Assembly: GCF_020921035.1 (NCBI RefSeq) | Contig: NC_063155.1 | Coordinates: 25,351,294-25,415,293, forward strand | DNA length: 64,000 bases | Origin: Rhodamnia argentea | Lineage: Eukaryota > Streptophyta > Magnoliopsida > Myrtales > Myrtaceae | Direction: 5' to 3' | Part shown: piece after piece, positions 12,443 to 24,960 of the stretch | How the letters are laid out: each line of letters begins with the position of its first letter | How positions within the stretch are numbered: the stretch's first letter is position 1 | Position numbers and translations under genes: made by a program | Notes under the pieces: model-generated | The model's input: only the letters and a program-made list of their open reading frames with translations | The model's database searches: none | What the model was told of the DNA's origin: nothing

Positions 12443-13292
12443 AGACAGAAGACTAGTTAAGCCCATTGAAGAAATCCTTAATCTCAACTAAGGAATTAAT
12501 GAATCTTCAGCAGATATGAGCTCAATGAAGAGACTAGGATTTCTGAATGGCAGCAGAGACGATCTACAGTTGAGGGGGAATAGAGAGAGTGAGATAAATG
12601 ACAACTAAGAAGAAATTAATCCACACTCGGTCCACATTTGCAAAAATTAATCTCTTTTTTCAAGTGGTGCTCAATTACATCGAAACTTTCCTCTTCGGTT
12701 CTCTGTATAATTGGAGACTCGCGTGGGATTACTGCGAAGATCATGCTTCTTCGAATCATCGTGATGTTGAATTAAAAGCTCTGTTTGTTTGGCGAAAAAA
12801 ATGAATGATTTTGAAAAATATTTTCCTTAAAAATGATCACTCATAATCCTTGAAATCATCAATCAATAACATGTGTTTCATTATGGACAACGGTTTATAT
12901 CTAAACATTATCGCAGACTGTGAATTTTCTTTCCGCTTGTTCATTTTTGTAAGTAACGCAAGCGATTGTATTTAACATAAATATTTTTCAAATCATTCAT
13001 TTTCTGCGAAAAAAATGCAAAGATACAGCCGGGCAAAGTTTGTGGCTTTAATTAGTTGAGACTCATAGTACACGTGTCTCTGTCATGATCTGATGGCCTT
13101 ACATGATGATAAAGAATGAGGGAAGTCCTCACGAAAATAACATTACTACGTGATAAGATTAGTCTGAATCATTTAAGCTTGGTGAAAATCGATCATTCAA
13201 GTGAAAATCACCACCATCCAACTTCCTGCTGGAGTCTATCGGATGAAAATTTCATTCATCGTGCTTGCTTGACATGGAGATCACCTACCTGA
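12443..13292. other. Spacer between convergent kinase and TBL1
   Basis: This holds the 3' flanks of both genes plus one inverted-repeat element (12777-13022). Compared with units 2 and 3, a piece of spacer that in unit 3 lies at about 33850-34250 is missing here. Confidence 0.6.
12777..13022. mobile_element. hAT-like MITE, unit 1 copy
   Basis: The left end TTTGGCGAAAAAAATGAATG is mirrored on the right by CATTCATTTTCTGCGAAAAA, with inner arms GAAAAATATTT. The orthologous copies in units 2 (21288-21536) and 3 (33535-33780) sit at the same place, so the insertion predates the duplications. The class assignment is by appearance only. Confidence 0.65.
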
Positions 13293-14764
13293 TCATCTCT
13301 CCGCCGCTCTGCTCCATCTCTTGATCGCCTCTAACAGTATCGCGTTCCATGTGTCTATGGGCCCTGGCAAGCACCAATGCACGCAGTCATTCTGCACGCG
13401 GTCCTTCACCCCGTCGGCGAACGGGAACGGGTGCATGTATGGGCCCGGATGGCCGTCCGGCCGCATCAACGACAATTTGGTTATGTCCAAGGCCTCGAGC
13501 CTAATCCCTGAGAAATCCCTCGCATCCGCTTTTGCAGCCTCCACTTCCTCCGCCAAACTTTTTCTCATCTCCGCCTCCATTCCTTCGAGCAACTTTTCAC
13601 CTTCCTTATAAGGCTTCGTCTTCGGACAAGAACCGAACTTGTCCCAGTCGCCCTCAAAATGCGCTGGCGGAAACATCGTCACGAACACATCCATGGCTCT
13701 ACCACTGGCCCTGGTCCTAGCAATCAGGGCCTTAAGCGAAGTCCTCAAGGCCTTCCTCAACACGTCGTAGAAACCGATTTCGGTATAGTTCAAGCCGGAG
13801 CAGTAGTGGCAACCCAGGGCAGAACCACCCTCGAAATACACAGCAGGATGAACAAACCAATGCCCGACCGACAGGACCACCATGTCCAGCGAACCCAAGT
13901 CGCCTGCCCACCTCTCATTCACAGAGTCCAAATACAACTTGTTGTAATCGGGGAAATTCTCCTCACCCTTAACTAGAAAAGGTGACCAGTATGCCGAAAT
14001 GGTCATGTTGTGACCGGGGAAATTCCACTTCCTAAATTTGTCGACCCATCCATCACTATACACTAGGGTTGGGTCAGAAACAGAGGACAGCATGCAGACG
14101 AGAGACTCTAGCTGGTTCCTGGCCAGGGAGTCACCGACGAAGGCGACATTTTTGTTCCTGACAAGTTGGAGAAATTTGGTCGGTTGAAACCTGGGTAGGT
14201 GGCATTGATGGGGCTTCCACCTCCAATAGAGGTAGTCCAAATCAGGCCTGCCGTGCACCATGCAATTCCGGCTATCCTTTATCGCGCCACAAGTCGTCCC
14301 ATTGTATAGAGGGGCCGACTTGTCGGGGACCCACTTGCCACTGGCGTAGTCACAGGGAGCAGGAGGAGGAGGAGGGGCTTCAGGGACTGCATTGCCTCCG
14401 GCTTCTGTTTTTTCAGCTGAAACGAAGAGAAGAACACCGGCAGGAACAAGACAAAAAAAAAATGGTGTTAGAGTTTTTACAGAGAATTCCAGATTCCATC
14501 AAGCAAACCAGAACCCAGCATTGCTAATGCGGGTCGTCTAATCACTTGGTGAGCGAACGCGAGCATGTTACCTTGACGGGGGGAGGAGAGAGAAGGCACG
14601 ACGAGGATGTGGTCGGAGCGAGGAAGAGGGTAGAAGTGCAAGCGGAAGAGAGCTAAGGGAAGGATGGCGTAGATGGTGTAAGGCAAGAACCTCCAGAAGG
14701 AGAAGAAGGTCGTCGTCGTCGAGTGTTGCTTATTCTGGTCTTTGAATGGGCTCGAACCACCCAT
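13293..14764 (-). CDS. TRICHOME BIREFRINGENCE-LIKE O-acetyltransferase, copy 1
   Basis: TBL/DUF231 proteins are Golgi type II membrane enzymes that O-acetylate wall polysaccharides, many of them xylan. Two exons on the minus strand: 14572-14764 and 13293-14416; about 438 residues, normal for the family. Exon 1 carries a short cytosolic tail with a Thr run, then a membrane anchor (FLPYTIYAILPLALF). Exon 2 starts with a proline-rich stem. It then has the TBL domain opening CDYASGKWVPDK, the GDS esterase motif VGDSLARNQ, and the C-terminal DxxH motif in NDCVHWCLPG, so the catalytic triad residues are all present. The wording resembles the Arabidopsis TBL19-TBL22 group. The polysaccharide substrate cannot be read from sequence. 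Compared with the other copies it has a changed stretch (VYSDGWVDKF instead of VYRDGEDNKF). Confidence 0.92.
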
Positions 14765-15474
14765 CTCTTCTCTCTCTCTCTCTCTCTCTCTGTGGGGGCC
14801 GACGGCTCTGCTTTTGGTGATTGGTGTCCGAAAGTTTCAGGCATTTAACGCAGAGAAAGAGAAGGCAACGTGAGTTCTCCACAAAAATATTCTCGTTATC
14901 AACCACAGTTCATACGTGCCTCGTAAATAATAAAAATATTTTTTCGTTCATTTATTTCATTTCTATAAACGACACAAGCGATCATTTTTAGATAAAATGC
15001 TTTTCATATAATTTATTCTCGGCCAAAAAAGTAGCCAAAATAATTGTTTTGATTACCATAAAATACACGTTTAATATTCTTCCACTGAGGTGATATTAGG
15101 GCCACGCTTATCGCCTTATTCGATACGCACGTGGGCGTAGCCGTTTGCGTGTAATAATAAATGATCAAGTAAAATTATGGAAACCCTGTGTTATTACAAG
15201 AAGCAACAAAATGTCTGAACTCGAAAAAGTACATCCGAGACTCGACATGAAGAAAAAAGCTTTCATATTTCCACTCTACCCGAAGAACATAGCAAGAAAA
15301 AAAAGTCAAATTGTTCTAAATGTTTAAGCATGTGAGATTTTGTAAGACTATTGCCAACTGTTCTAAAAGCTTAAGTCGCTAGATGAATGCGTGATTTATT
15401 ATTTAATTATTCTAACAATCTTTACATCCAATGACACATTAATTTTTGTCAAGAACCAAAATCTGTTAAAAAAT
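14765..15474. other. TBL1 upstream region
   Basis: A CT-rich run sits directly before the start codon (about 14767-14792), in the position of the 5' UTR. Beyond it the DNA is AT-rich and matches the flanks of TBL2 and TBL3. No gene is seen. Confidence 0.55.
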
Positions 15475-16049
15475 GGTTAATATCACGAAAAACATCAAAT
15501 TACTACACATGTAATAAATTTATCCTAAAATTGTTTTGACCACAAAAGTCCCAAATGGATACACATCTAACAAATTTACCACAAGTCATTTTTTTTTTAC
15601 TACTAAAAACTCCAAACAGGTACATATGTGGTAAATTTACCCTTAACTAATTTTTTGATCATAAAAAATTTCAAACTGGTATACTTGTGACAAATTTACC
15701 ATGTGTTAGTTTTTGTTAAATTTATCGTCAAATTGTTAAGTTAGATGACACATGACATTTAACGGGTGTATCGGTTCGGGGTTCTTATACTCTGTTTATC
15801 ACATATGTATCGGTTTGGACTTTTTCGTAGCATTTGACGAAAACTAATAGAGAATAAATTTGTCGCATGAGTAATTGAGGGTTTTGGCGGCCAAAAAATT
15901 AATTTGGGGTAAATCTATCATATGTGTATCAATTTGGAGAAATTCATCCCAAGTGCACTAATTTAAACTTTTTTGTGATTAAAAAATAATTTATGATAAA
16001 TTTATTATAAATATATTATTTCGAGTTTTTTTTTTTTGTGATATTAACC
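15475..16049. mobile_element. AT-rich long-TIR element, unit 1 copy
   Basis: The element starts GGTTAATATCACGAAAAA and ends with the mirror image (GTGATATTAACC). Inside the arms, GATAAATTTAT-type blocks pair over most of its length, so the TIRs are very long. A-rich flanks of about 9 bp (TTAAAAAAT / TAAAAAAAA) would fit a Mutator-type duplication, but they are too simple to prove it. The orthologous copy in unit 2 is at 28623-29196. Unit 3 has no insert at the same place (about 38627-38650). Confidence 0.7.
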
Positions 16050-17065
16050 TAAAAAAAAGGGGCAGTTCGATCGAGAGATCGTCGCATTTTTTTCATTTTT
16101 TTTTTCACATTCAGATTTTGGTGAACCCGAATTTTGAGAGAAAACGTCAACTCGAATGAAGCCCTCCAGGTCGAAATTCCTATTATTTTGTTTTCTTGGG
16201 GGGAGGCATGTCGTGCAATGCATGTCGCATTGCCAATTTGTCGGGCAGAGGAAGAGGGGACAGAAGAAAAGAAGACCTTAACTCCGAACTAATCGAGGCA
16301 TAACTAAATTATTCATGTCGTTGGAGACCACGTATATTGATAGCTCATAATATCTAGCTTAGAATAATCTACACAATCTTTTCCGAGCCCGAGGATTGGA
16401 TCTTATAACACTCCAATCCCTTAATTCCGAACTAATCGAGTGATAGCTTGTCCAGGCATAACTAAATTATTCATTAACGTGCGCAACGCTAAAGTGGCTT
16501 TGAGATTAATAAGATTGCTTATCTCCAGTTGTTTCACGTTTTGACAGCCAAGGCACGACGTAATGAAGGCTTAAAAGAGAGCATTAGTCAAATTGCTCAG
16601 CAAAACTTAAGATTGAATCTACACTAAACAAATGGAGACATCGATAAGTTCGTTATTCATTAATCAAATCCGGCAGAGCATGTGCTCATAAAGATTAGCT
16701 TACCGACACAATTACTAGGTACTGCTAATGAACTTAATTACATCCGCTTTCAACATGGGGGAGATGTTTATTTAAGAGGATGTGACGCAGATGTCGAGCG
16801 GTATCGCGGTCGGCGAGGCGCGAAGAGTGGGTTGACTTTGTCAGTCAATCCGCCACAACCCACGATGCGGGAAACGTGGTTCGAAGAAGCATCGAGCACT
16901 AGCAGTGCAGCGCACGTGTGACCCACCCACAATGCACTCTGCTTTCTCCTTATTTTATTGCGTCTTAGGAGGATCATCTTCCGGTCAGGAGAGGCATTGT
17001 AGGTAGAACGACCCTGTTCTGAAAATTAGAAGACGACGACCTTAGCAAGGCGGTGTGTACCGATT
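16050..17065. other. Unit 1 right-hand non-coding flank
   Basis: No convincing gene is present. The stretch is conserved in units 2 (about 29217-30070) and 3 (about 38650-40120), including a GC-rich block near 16780-16920 that contains the words GTTGACTTTGTCAGTCAATC and CGCCACAACCCACG. It could be old regulatory or gene-remnant DNA. I cannot assign a function. Confidence 0.5.
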
Positions 17066-18171
17066 CTGCCTTCTTGCTCTCGGTTTGACTAATCGTGCAG
17101 GCATGTCGATTAGAGTGTGTAAATGACTCGTTCACTTGTGTATTTTGATTGTATGAATACGATAAGGTCCGTGTATACCGACATCACCAAAATAACATTT
17201 TGACGTGACCATGCTTCGTTGTGAATGACGTGGATAAAAATTGGGTGGGTCCAACAAATCTGATGGGATCAGAGCTTCCAAAGTCAAGACTCAAGAACCC
17301 TTGGAACATCAGCCAAGTACAAGGACAGTCTATGCAATCTACCGTCTCATTGAGCATTCCAACACAACACGAAAGGCATTCAAAGTCCCTCAATCTCTCT
17401 AGGGCTTTGAGCATGCAGTGACTAAGTTTCAATCGCAATCTGCAGACATGGACAGTGAGGGATTATCCAGCAGAGCTAATGTTGACACTCCTCACTTGAG
17501 TCATCGTGACAATACAGTCCACCATCGTGGCTCTGATCATGGAGAAAGACGTGAATGCTTGGATGTTGAAGCCCGATTCAGAGTCGATGACCATAGTTTA
17601 CTTGGTAAGCACCAAGCACAGAGAATGCAACCGTTGCAATTGTTAAAGCTAAATGCACTCCTGACTAGTAGATTTGTGCTTGATAACTTCATGGGCAATT
17701 GATCTTTCATAGGCATTTTTCAGGGTAGCTATAAGGAGTGTGACTCACGCTTTGGGTGTGCAAGAACAAAAGGCCTGTCTACATCTCCATGTTTAAGCCA
17801 CTTGGCATGATCATTGCCTCATGCGATGGGGGTTTCTTTGCTTGGCGACACTCTTTATCTTGGAAGGCATGAGCACATTAAATCTTATTCTAAACAAAAA
17901 GAAAACATGAGTTAAGATATCTGTTGTTGGTATGTTGCATGGACTTGAATCAGTGTCTTGCTAATCTTTCTTCAAGACAGTAATACATGAAACTAGATCC
18001 AAATTGTGGGTGGTGTGCAGTGTGACCGGAGAAGTCATAATAGCTATTGGTTTTTATGCCGTCATATGGGGGAAAGCCGAGGAAGAGAAGGCGGTCCGAG
18101 AAAGTGGAAGTTTCAGCTTCGAGTCTTCCTCTCCTAAAGTACCTCTTTTGAACAAACCCGTGGAAGCATAG
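17066..18171 (+). pseudogene. Truncated UMAMIT pseudogene (unit 2)
   Basis: Only the end of exon 4 (17066-17100) and exons 5-7 of the neighbouring UMAMIT are present. Everything upstream of 17066 is instead the unit 1 flank, so this copy never had its first half. Exon 5 (17446-17604) is nearly clean. Exon 6 has single-base insertions near 17751 and 17823, and its donor has become GC (17867). The last exon (about 18020-18171) still ends PLLNKPVEA and a stop. It has no start codon and no N-terminal helices, so it is a non-functional duplicate. Confidence 0.9.
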
Positions 18172-19097
18172 CGCATCTCTTATCTTGACCTCTGTCAGGT
18201 TTCAGATTCAGATTTGCATACACAGCCAGGCTCAAACAGGAAACTTATATAGAACAACATGCCGTTTTGTTCTTATGTTTGTATGGTTAGATGCTTTTTT
18301 GAGATAAAACAGGCTAGCTTGTACGTTTATGACTTTAATGCCATATAAATACATTGATGTTTTCCTCCTCTATTGTCCTGATGAGGATTCTCATTGTAAG
18401 CTGCTCAAGCAATTTGCTGATCTGGTTAAGCAATACGGCATTACCAAGTATCTTTTCCCGCATCCTGGCACTGTAATGGCTTTTTAAAGATGGAGCTTCT
18501 GTCTTTGGTTGCGGTATACAGTTCAACCGGAAGTCCATATTCCCCTAACGTTAAGCAGGACTGTTCAACAGATGTTGACTGAAGAAACGAATGAAAAGGT
18601 CCTTTCAACTGATGCCTTTTCCCCCTTCTTGGAAGCAAACAAAAAAGCAACCAAATGGTTGAGAGATTTTTTAAATTGTTGGTTTACAAGCAAAATACAA
18701 CAAACAGCTCAGAATCCAAATGGAGTAAGCAATAACAACTCTTTTCCTTTGTATGCTCAATCTTTTTCTTGAAGCACATTTCTACTTTCTGTCTCTGTGT
18801 GTTTATGGTTGTTGAAAACGGCGGATGTTAGTTTTTTTGACCCATCTCCTAATCTGTCTTCATCCATACGTATAGAGAGCTTATTTCTGTTCTGATGACC
18901 AATCTCATTCTATTTATAAGTCTACATTCCTCTTCTTATCATACTTCCGGATCTTGTTTTACGGCCAAGGTTGTGCTCCATATCTAGTATACCCTGCTCC
19001 AAAACCATTCTTTTTGGTGTTATGTGAATTGTGACTCGTCGTTTTGACTTCTCACCACCAAGAATTTGGTCCACTTCCTGTTCCTGTAGACAAAACT

Positions 19098-20962
19098 ATG
19101 CCATTCGGGTTAGTTTTGGCTTGGAACAAGCGCAGACGAAGCAAGTTTCAAGATTGCTCCGACCCCTGTATGTTCATCCCACTCCCGTTGTGTCTACTTC
19201 TTTCCCTCCCTATAATTTTGCTTATGCATACACGCACACTCACCCCAAATGGGGATGCATTTTTTTCTCAGCATAATGTGTGGGAGCTGATATGAATATG
19301 TGTAGTTCATAGTTTATGACTTATGAACGTTGCAGGGACTTATAAGCCAGTTGAGTTGTGGCAGCTGGACGATCAAGCTCTACAATCCGCAAGAAGACTC
19401 CATGGATCATCGATCTTTACTCTCAAGGAAATGGAAGAGGCAACTTCTTCTTTTAGCGATGGGAACTTTCTCGGCAAGGGAGGCTTTGGACGAGTTTACA
19501 AGGGAACCTTGAGATCAGGAGAGGTATAAATAAAACTGAGGGAAAATAATTTGGACTAACCAAAGAGAATGCTCTGCAGCCCTGTTTGCACAATTCAGAA
19601 TGAATATCATGCTGAAGAAAGAGATCAAATGTGGTTTCTTGAGCCCTCATAATCCAGTTAATGTGATTTCTCGCTTTGTCTATACCCAGACTGTTGCAAT
19701 CAAGAAGATGGAGCTACCACACTTTAAACAAGCCTAGGGTGAGTGCGAATTCCGTGTGGAGTCGATATATTGAGCAGGCATGACCACCCGAACCTGGATT
19801 CCTTAGTTGGCTATTCTGCTGATGGAAAGAACAGACTCTTGGAATATGAATGTATGCGTCATGGAAACCTCCAAGACCACTTGAATGGTTGGTTTTTCCA
19901 CACGTAATATCTATGTAAGCGCATCATTTGTCGTCGAATTCATGCTTAATTGCTAACTGTAAGTGTAGGAATCAGAGAAAAGAAGATAGAGTGGCCTCTA
20001 AGGCTCAAAGTGGCACTTGGCGCAGCAAGGGGACTTGCTTATCTCCATTCAGGTTCTTCCATCGGGATTCCGATTATTCACAGAGATATGAAATCCACTA
20101 ACATTCTTTTAACAGCTGATTTTGAAGCAGAGGTAAGATAGCTGAAAATCTTTTTTGCAGATAATTCAGTAGTAATTTTCTTTGGAATGAGACTCACCTG
20201 TGTTTCCAACAGATATCCAAGTTCGGGCTCGCAAAATTTATGCCGGAGGGCCACGGGACATACGCCATGGCCAGAGTACTTGGCACTTTTGGCTATTTCA
20301 ACCCCGCATAAGCATTGGTATGCAGTTGCCACTTCCACCATTCCTTAGTGTCGAGCATGGTCGCAAAGCACCATTTCCTAGTTGTTTTTCAAATTGCAGT
20401 GTCTCTATCATCTGCGCAAGAGCTCATATTAAAAGTTTGATACAGATTCATTGTCTCTCCTCTGGCAACAGACAGGAAACTCACCTTGCAAAGCGATGTT
20501 TATGCATTCGGCGGGGTGCTTCTCAAGCTCTTGACGGGGCGAAGAGCCTTGGACTTAAACCAAGGACCGAATGACCAAAATCTGGTTCTACAGGTAAGAT
20601 AGTGACCTCTCTTAACTATTTCAAGAAAAAGTTTGACACGCTGTATGTTCGTACAAAAATCATGTGTCTAAACAATGCGCTGCGAATTGCAGGTGAGGGA
20701 CATCTTGAATGACCGAAAGAAGTTGCGGAACCTGATAGATCCCGAGATGAACCGGACTACATACCCAATGGAGTCCATGACCATGTTTGCGAACCTGACA
20801 TCGCGCTGCATCGGTCCCGACAGCGGGGAGAGACCGCCGATGGCCGAATGCATCAAAGTGCTTCAGCTGATACTGTACACGAATTCCAAAGGCATGAGCA
20901 TGGCTTTGCATAAATTTGGTTATCAATGGCTCAGACCTACTTCAGGAGGTTTTCTTCTATAG
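19098..20962 (+). pseudogene. PBL28-like kinase pseudogene, unit 2
   Basis: All seven exons can be aligned to the intact kinase at 10589-12442. The frame is broken by an in-frame stop in exon 3 (TAG at 19735, after the LPHFK block), a one-base loss at about 19762, a stop in exon 5 (TAA at 20309) and a one-base loss at the start of exon 6. The DFG aspartate is replaced by lysine (ISKFGLAK, 20219-20221), so even a spliced product would be catalytically dead. The HRD motif and glycine loop are unchanged. Confidence 0.93.
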
Positions 20963-21781
20963 AGACAGAAGATTAGTTAAGCACATTGAAGAAATCCTTA
21001 ATCTCAACTAAGGAATTAATGAATCAGATATGAGCTCAATGAAGAAACCAAGATTTCCGAATGGCAGTGCAGACGATCTGCAGTTGAGGGGGAATAGAGA
21101 GAGTGAGATAAATGACAGCTAAGAAGAAATTAATCCACACTCCGTCCGCATTTGCAAAAAATATTTTCTTTTTTTCAGGCGGTGCTCAATTAAATCAAAA
21201 CTTTCCTCTTTGGTTCTCTATATAACTGGAGACTCACGTGGACTTATTGCGAAGATCAAGCTTCTTCAAATCACCGCGATATTGAATTAAGGCTTTGTTT
21301 ATTTGGCAAAAAAATGAATTATTATGGAAAACATTTTTTAAAAAAAATGATCACTTATAACTCTTGAAATGATTAATCAATAACATGTATTTCATTATGG
21401 ACAGGTAGTTTATGTCTAAACATCAACGCAGACCGTGAATTTTCTTTTCGCTTTTTCATTTGTATAAGTGATGGAATCAATTATATTTATGAAGATTTTT
21501 TTTTGGATCATTTATTTTCGTTGAGACAAATGCAAAGTTTTTGGCTTTAATTCGTTGAGATGCTCACAGCACACGTGTCTCTGTCAGGATCTGATAGCCT
21601 TACAAGATAAATTATTTTCACACAATTAATCTGGAGGAATAGTTTGGCCCCATTTGATATCAGTCCGATAAGAAGGAGGGCATGGACTCCAAAAAGAGCA
21701 AAAGGGTAAAAAATGAAAAAAAAAATTACATTTCACCTTCAGCTTTCTTGTAAATGATGGATGCTCCGTGGCTACCGTAAT
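20963..21781. other. Unit 2 spacer before the Copia insertion
   Basis: This is homologous to the spacers after the kinases in units 1 and 3. It contains the MITE at 21288-21536 and ends at the left edge of the Copia 5' LTR. Confidence 0.6.
21288..21536. mobile_element. hAT-like MITE, unit 2 copy
   Basis: This is the orthologue of the element at 12777-13022, at the same place relative to the kinase stop codon. It carries the same mirrored ends (GGCAAAAAAATGAATTAT left). Confidence 0.6.
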
Positions 21782-22413
21782 TGTTAGAATATGTCTCGAG
21801 TTTAAATTTGAAGTAAAAATCTGAAATAAAATAAAAGAAGAAGAAATATAAGACCAGATTTTTGGATTGTAACATTCCAATTGTCTGTCGGAGTGGTTGG
21901 ACTGAAATTGGAAAGTCCAAAGTGGACTTTGAAGTTGATGTGGTCAACATGGGTTCTCATATATAAATATCTCCTTAACGCTGGATTGGGGTCTTCTTGA
22001 TTTGGGCAGGCCGTTCTCTCTCTCTGAGTGCTATGGGTGACTTTTATAGGTACTGGGTGCTTGACAGAGGGTATTCGTGCAGCGATGATTTATTCGTGAA
22101 ATTACATCCAAGAAGAATTGATGTTCGAGAAATTAAATCTTGTGAGATATTATTTCGCAAGAAATTATGGGGTTAAATACTACACAAGTTATTGGATGTA
22201 ATTGGAGGCTTGAAAAATACTGAGAGCGTTTGAGTTACTCGAGTGTGGTTTATAATTTCCATTGATCGCTTGATCTATAGTGGAATTCGTTGCTGCTCTC
22301 CTTGTGAGTGTATGTCTCAATGACTGAATCACGTAAATCTAGCATCTTTTATTTTTTTTCTTGTTTCTTGTTTTGTCTATTTATTGTTCGATTGCTTGCT
22401 TCAGTGCAATAAT
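21782..22413 (+). repeat. Copia 5' LTR
   Basis: It begins TGTTAGAATATGTCTC and ends about CAATAAT, directly before the primer-binding site. It shares blocks such as GGTTGGACTGAAATTGGAAA with the 3' LTR, interspersed with many substitutions and small indels. Confidence 0.8.
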
Positions 22414-24960
22414 TAATATCAGAGCTAGGCTTGCTTGAATTGAAGCAAATAAGAAGCTAAAGTGAAAATTGAAAGATTTGATGAGAAGAATTTCGGTTTA
22501 CGGAAGATGCAGATTGAGGATTATTTGTATTAGATGAACTTGCATTTACCCTTATCCGGGAAAAGCTAGATACAATGAAGCAAGCCGACTGGCAATTGCT
22601 AGATAGACGAACGATAGGTGTTATTCAGGTGACGTTGGCTCGTAACATTGCGTTTAATATTGTCAAAGAGAAGACCACTACGGGTTTGATGAAAGCCCTA
22701 TCAGATATGTAGGAGAAGCCCTCTACCATCAACAATATTTATTTGATGCGACATCTATTTAATTTGAAGATGAGAGAAGGTGCGTCAGTTGCTAATCATA
22801 TCAATAAATTCAATGTCATTGTTAGTCAATTGAGTTTAGTTGAAATTAAATTTAAAGACAAATTATGTGCTTTGATTCTGTTATCTTTATTGCTCGATAG
22901 TTGTTATATCATTGTTCTTGTTGTTAATAATTCCTTTAGGTCGACACGTTTGACGTTTGATGAGATTCGAGATTTAATTCAGAGTGAGAATATACGTAGA
23001 AGAGAATATGGTGAATCTATATCTACTACTTTAGTAGATAAAAATAGAGGAAGAACTAGTACTTATGTTAGCAGAAGTAATATAAACATGAACAGATGTA
23101 GTTAGTCTAGGATTGGTAGTGTTGTTTGTTGGAATTGTGGCAATATGAGGCATCTTAGAAGGGATTGCCTTACGCTAAAGAATGAGAAGGGTAAAGGAAC
23201 TAGAGTTGAATCTGCGGATAATGTTGCAGCTGTAGCCGACGGTAATTTGGATAATGCTGATGTTGTATTATCGTCCACCGAGGATTCATCATTTGGCAGG
23301 TGGATTATGGATTATGGTTGTTCTTTTCATGCTACACCAAAAAGAACTAGTTTATTACTTATCAATACATGGATAGTAGTAAAGTGCAGCTAGGCAACAA
23401 CGCTGAATGCGATGTTAGAATCGGAATGCATGATGGTATTGTGAGGACATTGACTGGAGTGAATCATATTCCAGAGTTAAAGAAAAATCTAATTTCCTTG
23501 AGTGTCCTAGATTATGCTGGGTTTTGGTATTCTTCATAGTGTAGTGTTCTGAAAATTGTTCGAGATGCCTTGGTAATGATGAAAGGAAATAAGCATAGTG
23601 GCTTGTATGAGCTTCAAGGTAAGACAGTGATGGAATTCGTCGTGAAGACGGCGAATGCATCTATTCGAAAGTCCGAATTGTGGCATGTGCGTTTGGGACA
23701 CATTAGTGAGAGAATCCTGAAAGTTCTGAGTGAAAGGAACTTATTATATGGCTATTGCTGACGTATTAAATGTATGCGAGTACTGTGATTTAGATCGGTG
23801 GCTGAAAATGCAATTTAGTGTGATTGTCAGAGAAATCATGGAAATTGCGGAATCAATTTATTTGGATGTTTGTGGATTGTCATGTTTCCTTCAAGGGAGA
23901 GTGCTAGATTTATGCTTACAATTGTAGATGACTACTTGAGAAAAACCCGAGTGTTTGTACTTAGACACAAGTTTGATATTGTTATCGGGATCATGCGGTT
24001 GAGAGCTTTGATCGAAAAGAGACTAGTAAAACAATCAAGCATGTGTGGACTGATAAAAGCATAGAGTTTTGCTCGAAACTGTTAAACAAATTATGCATAA
24101 AAAAAGGCATAGTGAGAAACCACACTAGTGCTAATGAACCACAATATATTTCAGAATTGATTAGCAGAATATTACTAGATACGGCTCATAAATGCTCTCT
24201 AGTAGTGGTATGGCTAGGAGATTTCTAACGGATGCACTTACTACGGCAAGCAATTTGAAGAATAGATCTCCATCTACTGCGATTAGATGTCGGACTCCAG
24301 AAAAAGCGTGGTCGGATAACATTGTTGAGTATTGTGTTATTAGAATATTTGTTTGCCCATGTTATGTTCGAGTTAGTGATTGTAAGTTTGATGGAAGAGT
24401 AAGAAAGTGCATGTTCCTAAACTATGCACAAGGTGAGCAAGGTTATCGATTGTAGTGCCTAAAATTAAATTCACATATTATCGGTAGAGAGGTTATATTT
24501 GACGAGCCTCTAGTACTTCGGGCTAGGAATAATTATAGCAATGCTTATTTAGATTTAGACGGTGTTCAGCTTGAGATAGAATTACAACTAGAACTCTTAA
24601 GGTAGCAGGTACTAGCGAAATAATCGATATAGATAGTATTTATAGCGAGGTGGAGCTTGTAGAGTCAATAGTTGTCGTAATTGCCGATATTGACAAGGTG
24701 CTTATTCGATCTCTTGATAGATATGGATGCAATGGTGGTTTTGGTTTATTTGTTATAGAGGAGCTTATATCGGTTAAAAGTGCATGCGCGATTGGTGTTC
24801 TGATGAGGTTCATGATTCTAGCGAAGTTCAAGCGCAGCTTGGACTTGGAAGACGTCTATGGCGATTGAGCCCATTGAGGCTGTTGAGAAAGTAATAGCGA
24901 AGTTCGAAGTTCTAGCGAAACGATTGTGACATGGCTCAAACGTTAATCCAAAGTGGATAT

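Larger units (their letters stand above)
8674..17065. repeat. Tandem duplication unit 1 (UMAMIT 3' end, kinase, TBL, flank)
   Basis: Sequence from UMAMIT exon 4 (8674) through the PBL28-like kinase and TBL1 to about 17065 is repeated in the same order and orientation in unit 2, and from the kinase onward in unit 3. Order and strand of genes, intron positions and long stretches of intergenic DNA are all shared. This unit has the only intact kinase. Confidence 0.9.

Noticed and set aside
13321..13976. Plus-strand open frames across the TBL genes (also at 26257-27011 and 34597-35300)
   Set aside because: They are antisense shadows of the conserved TBL exon 2, repeated in all three copies because the coding strand is conserved.
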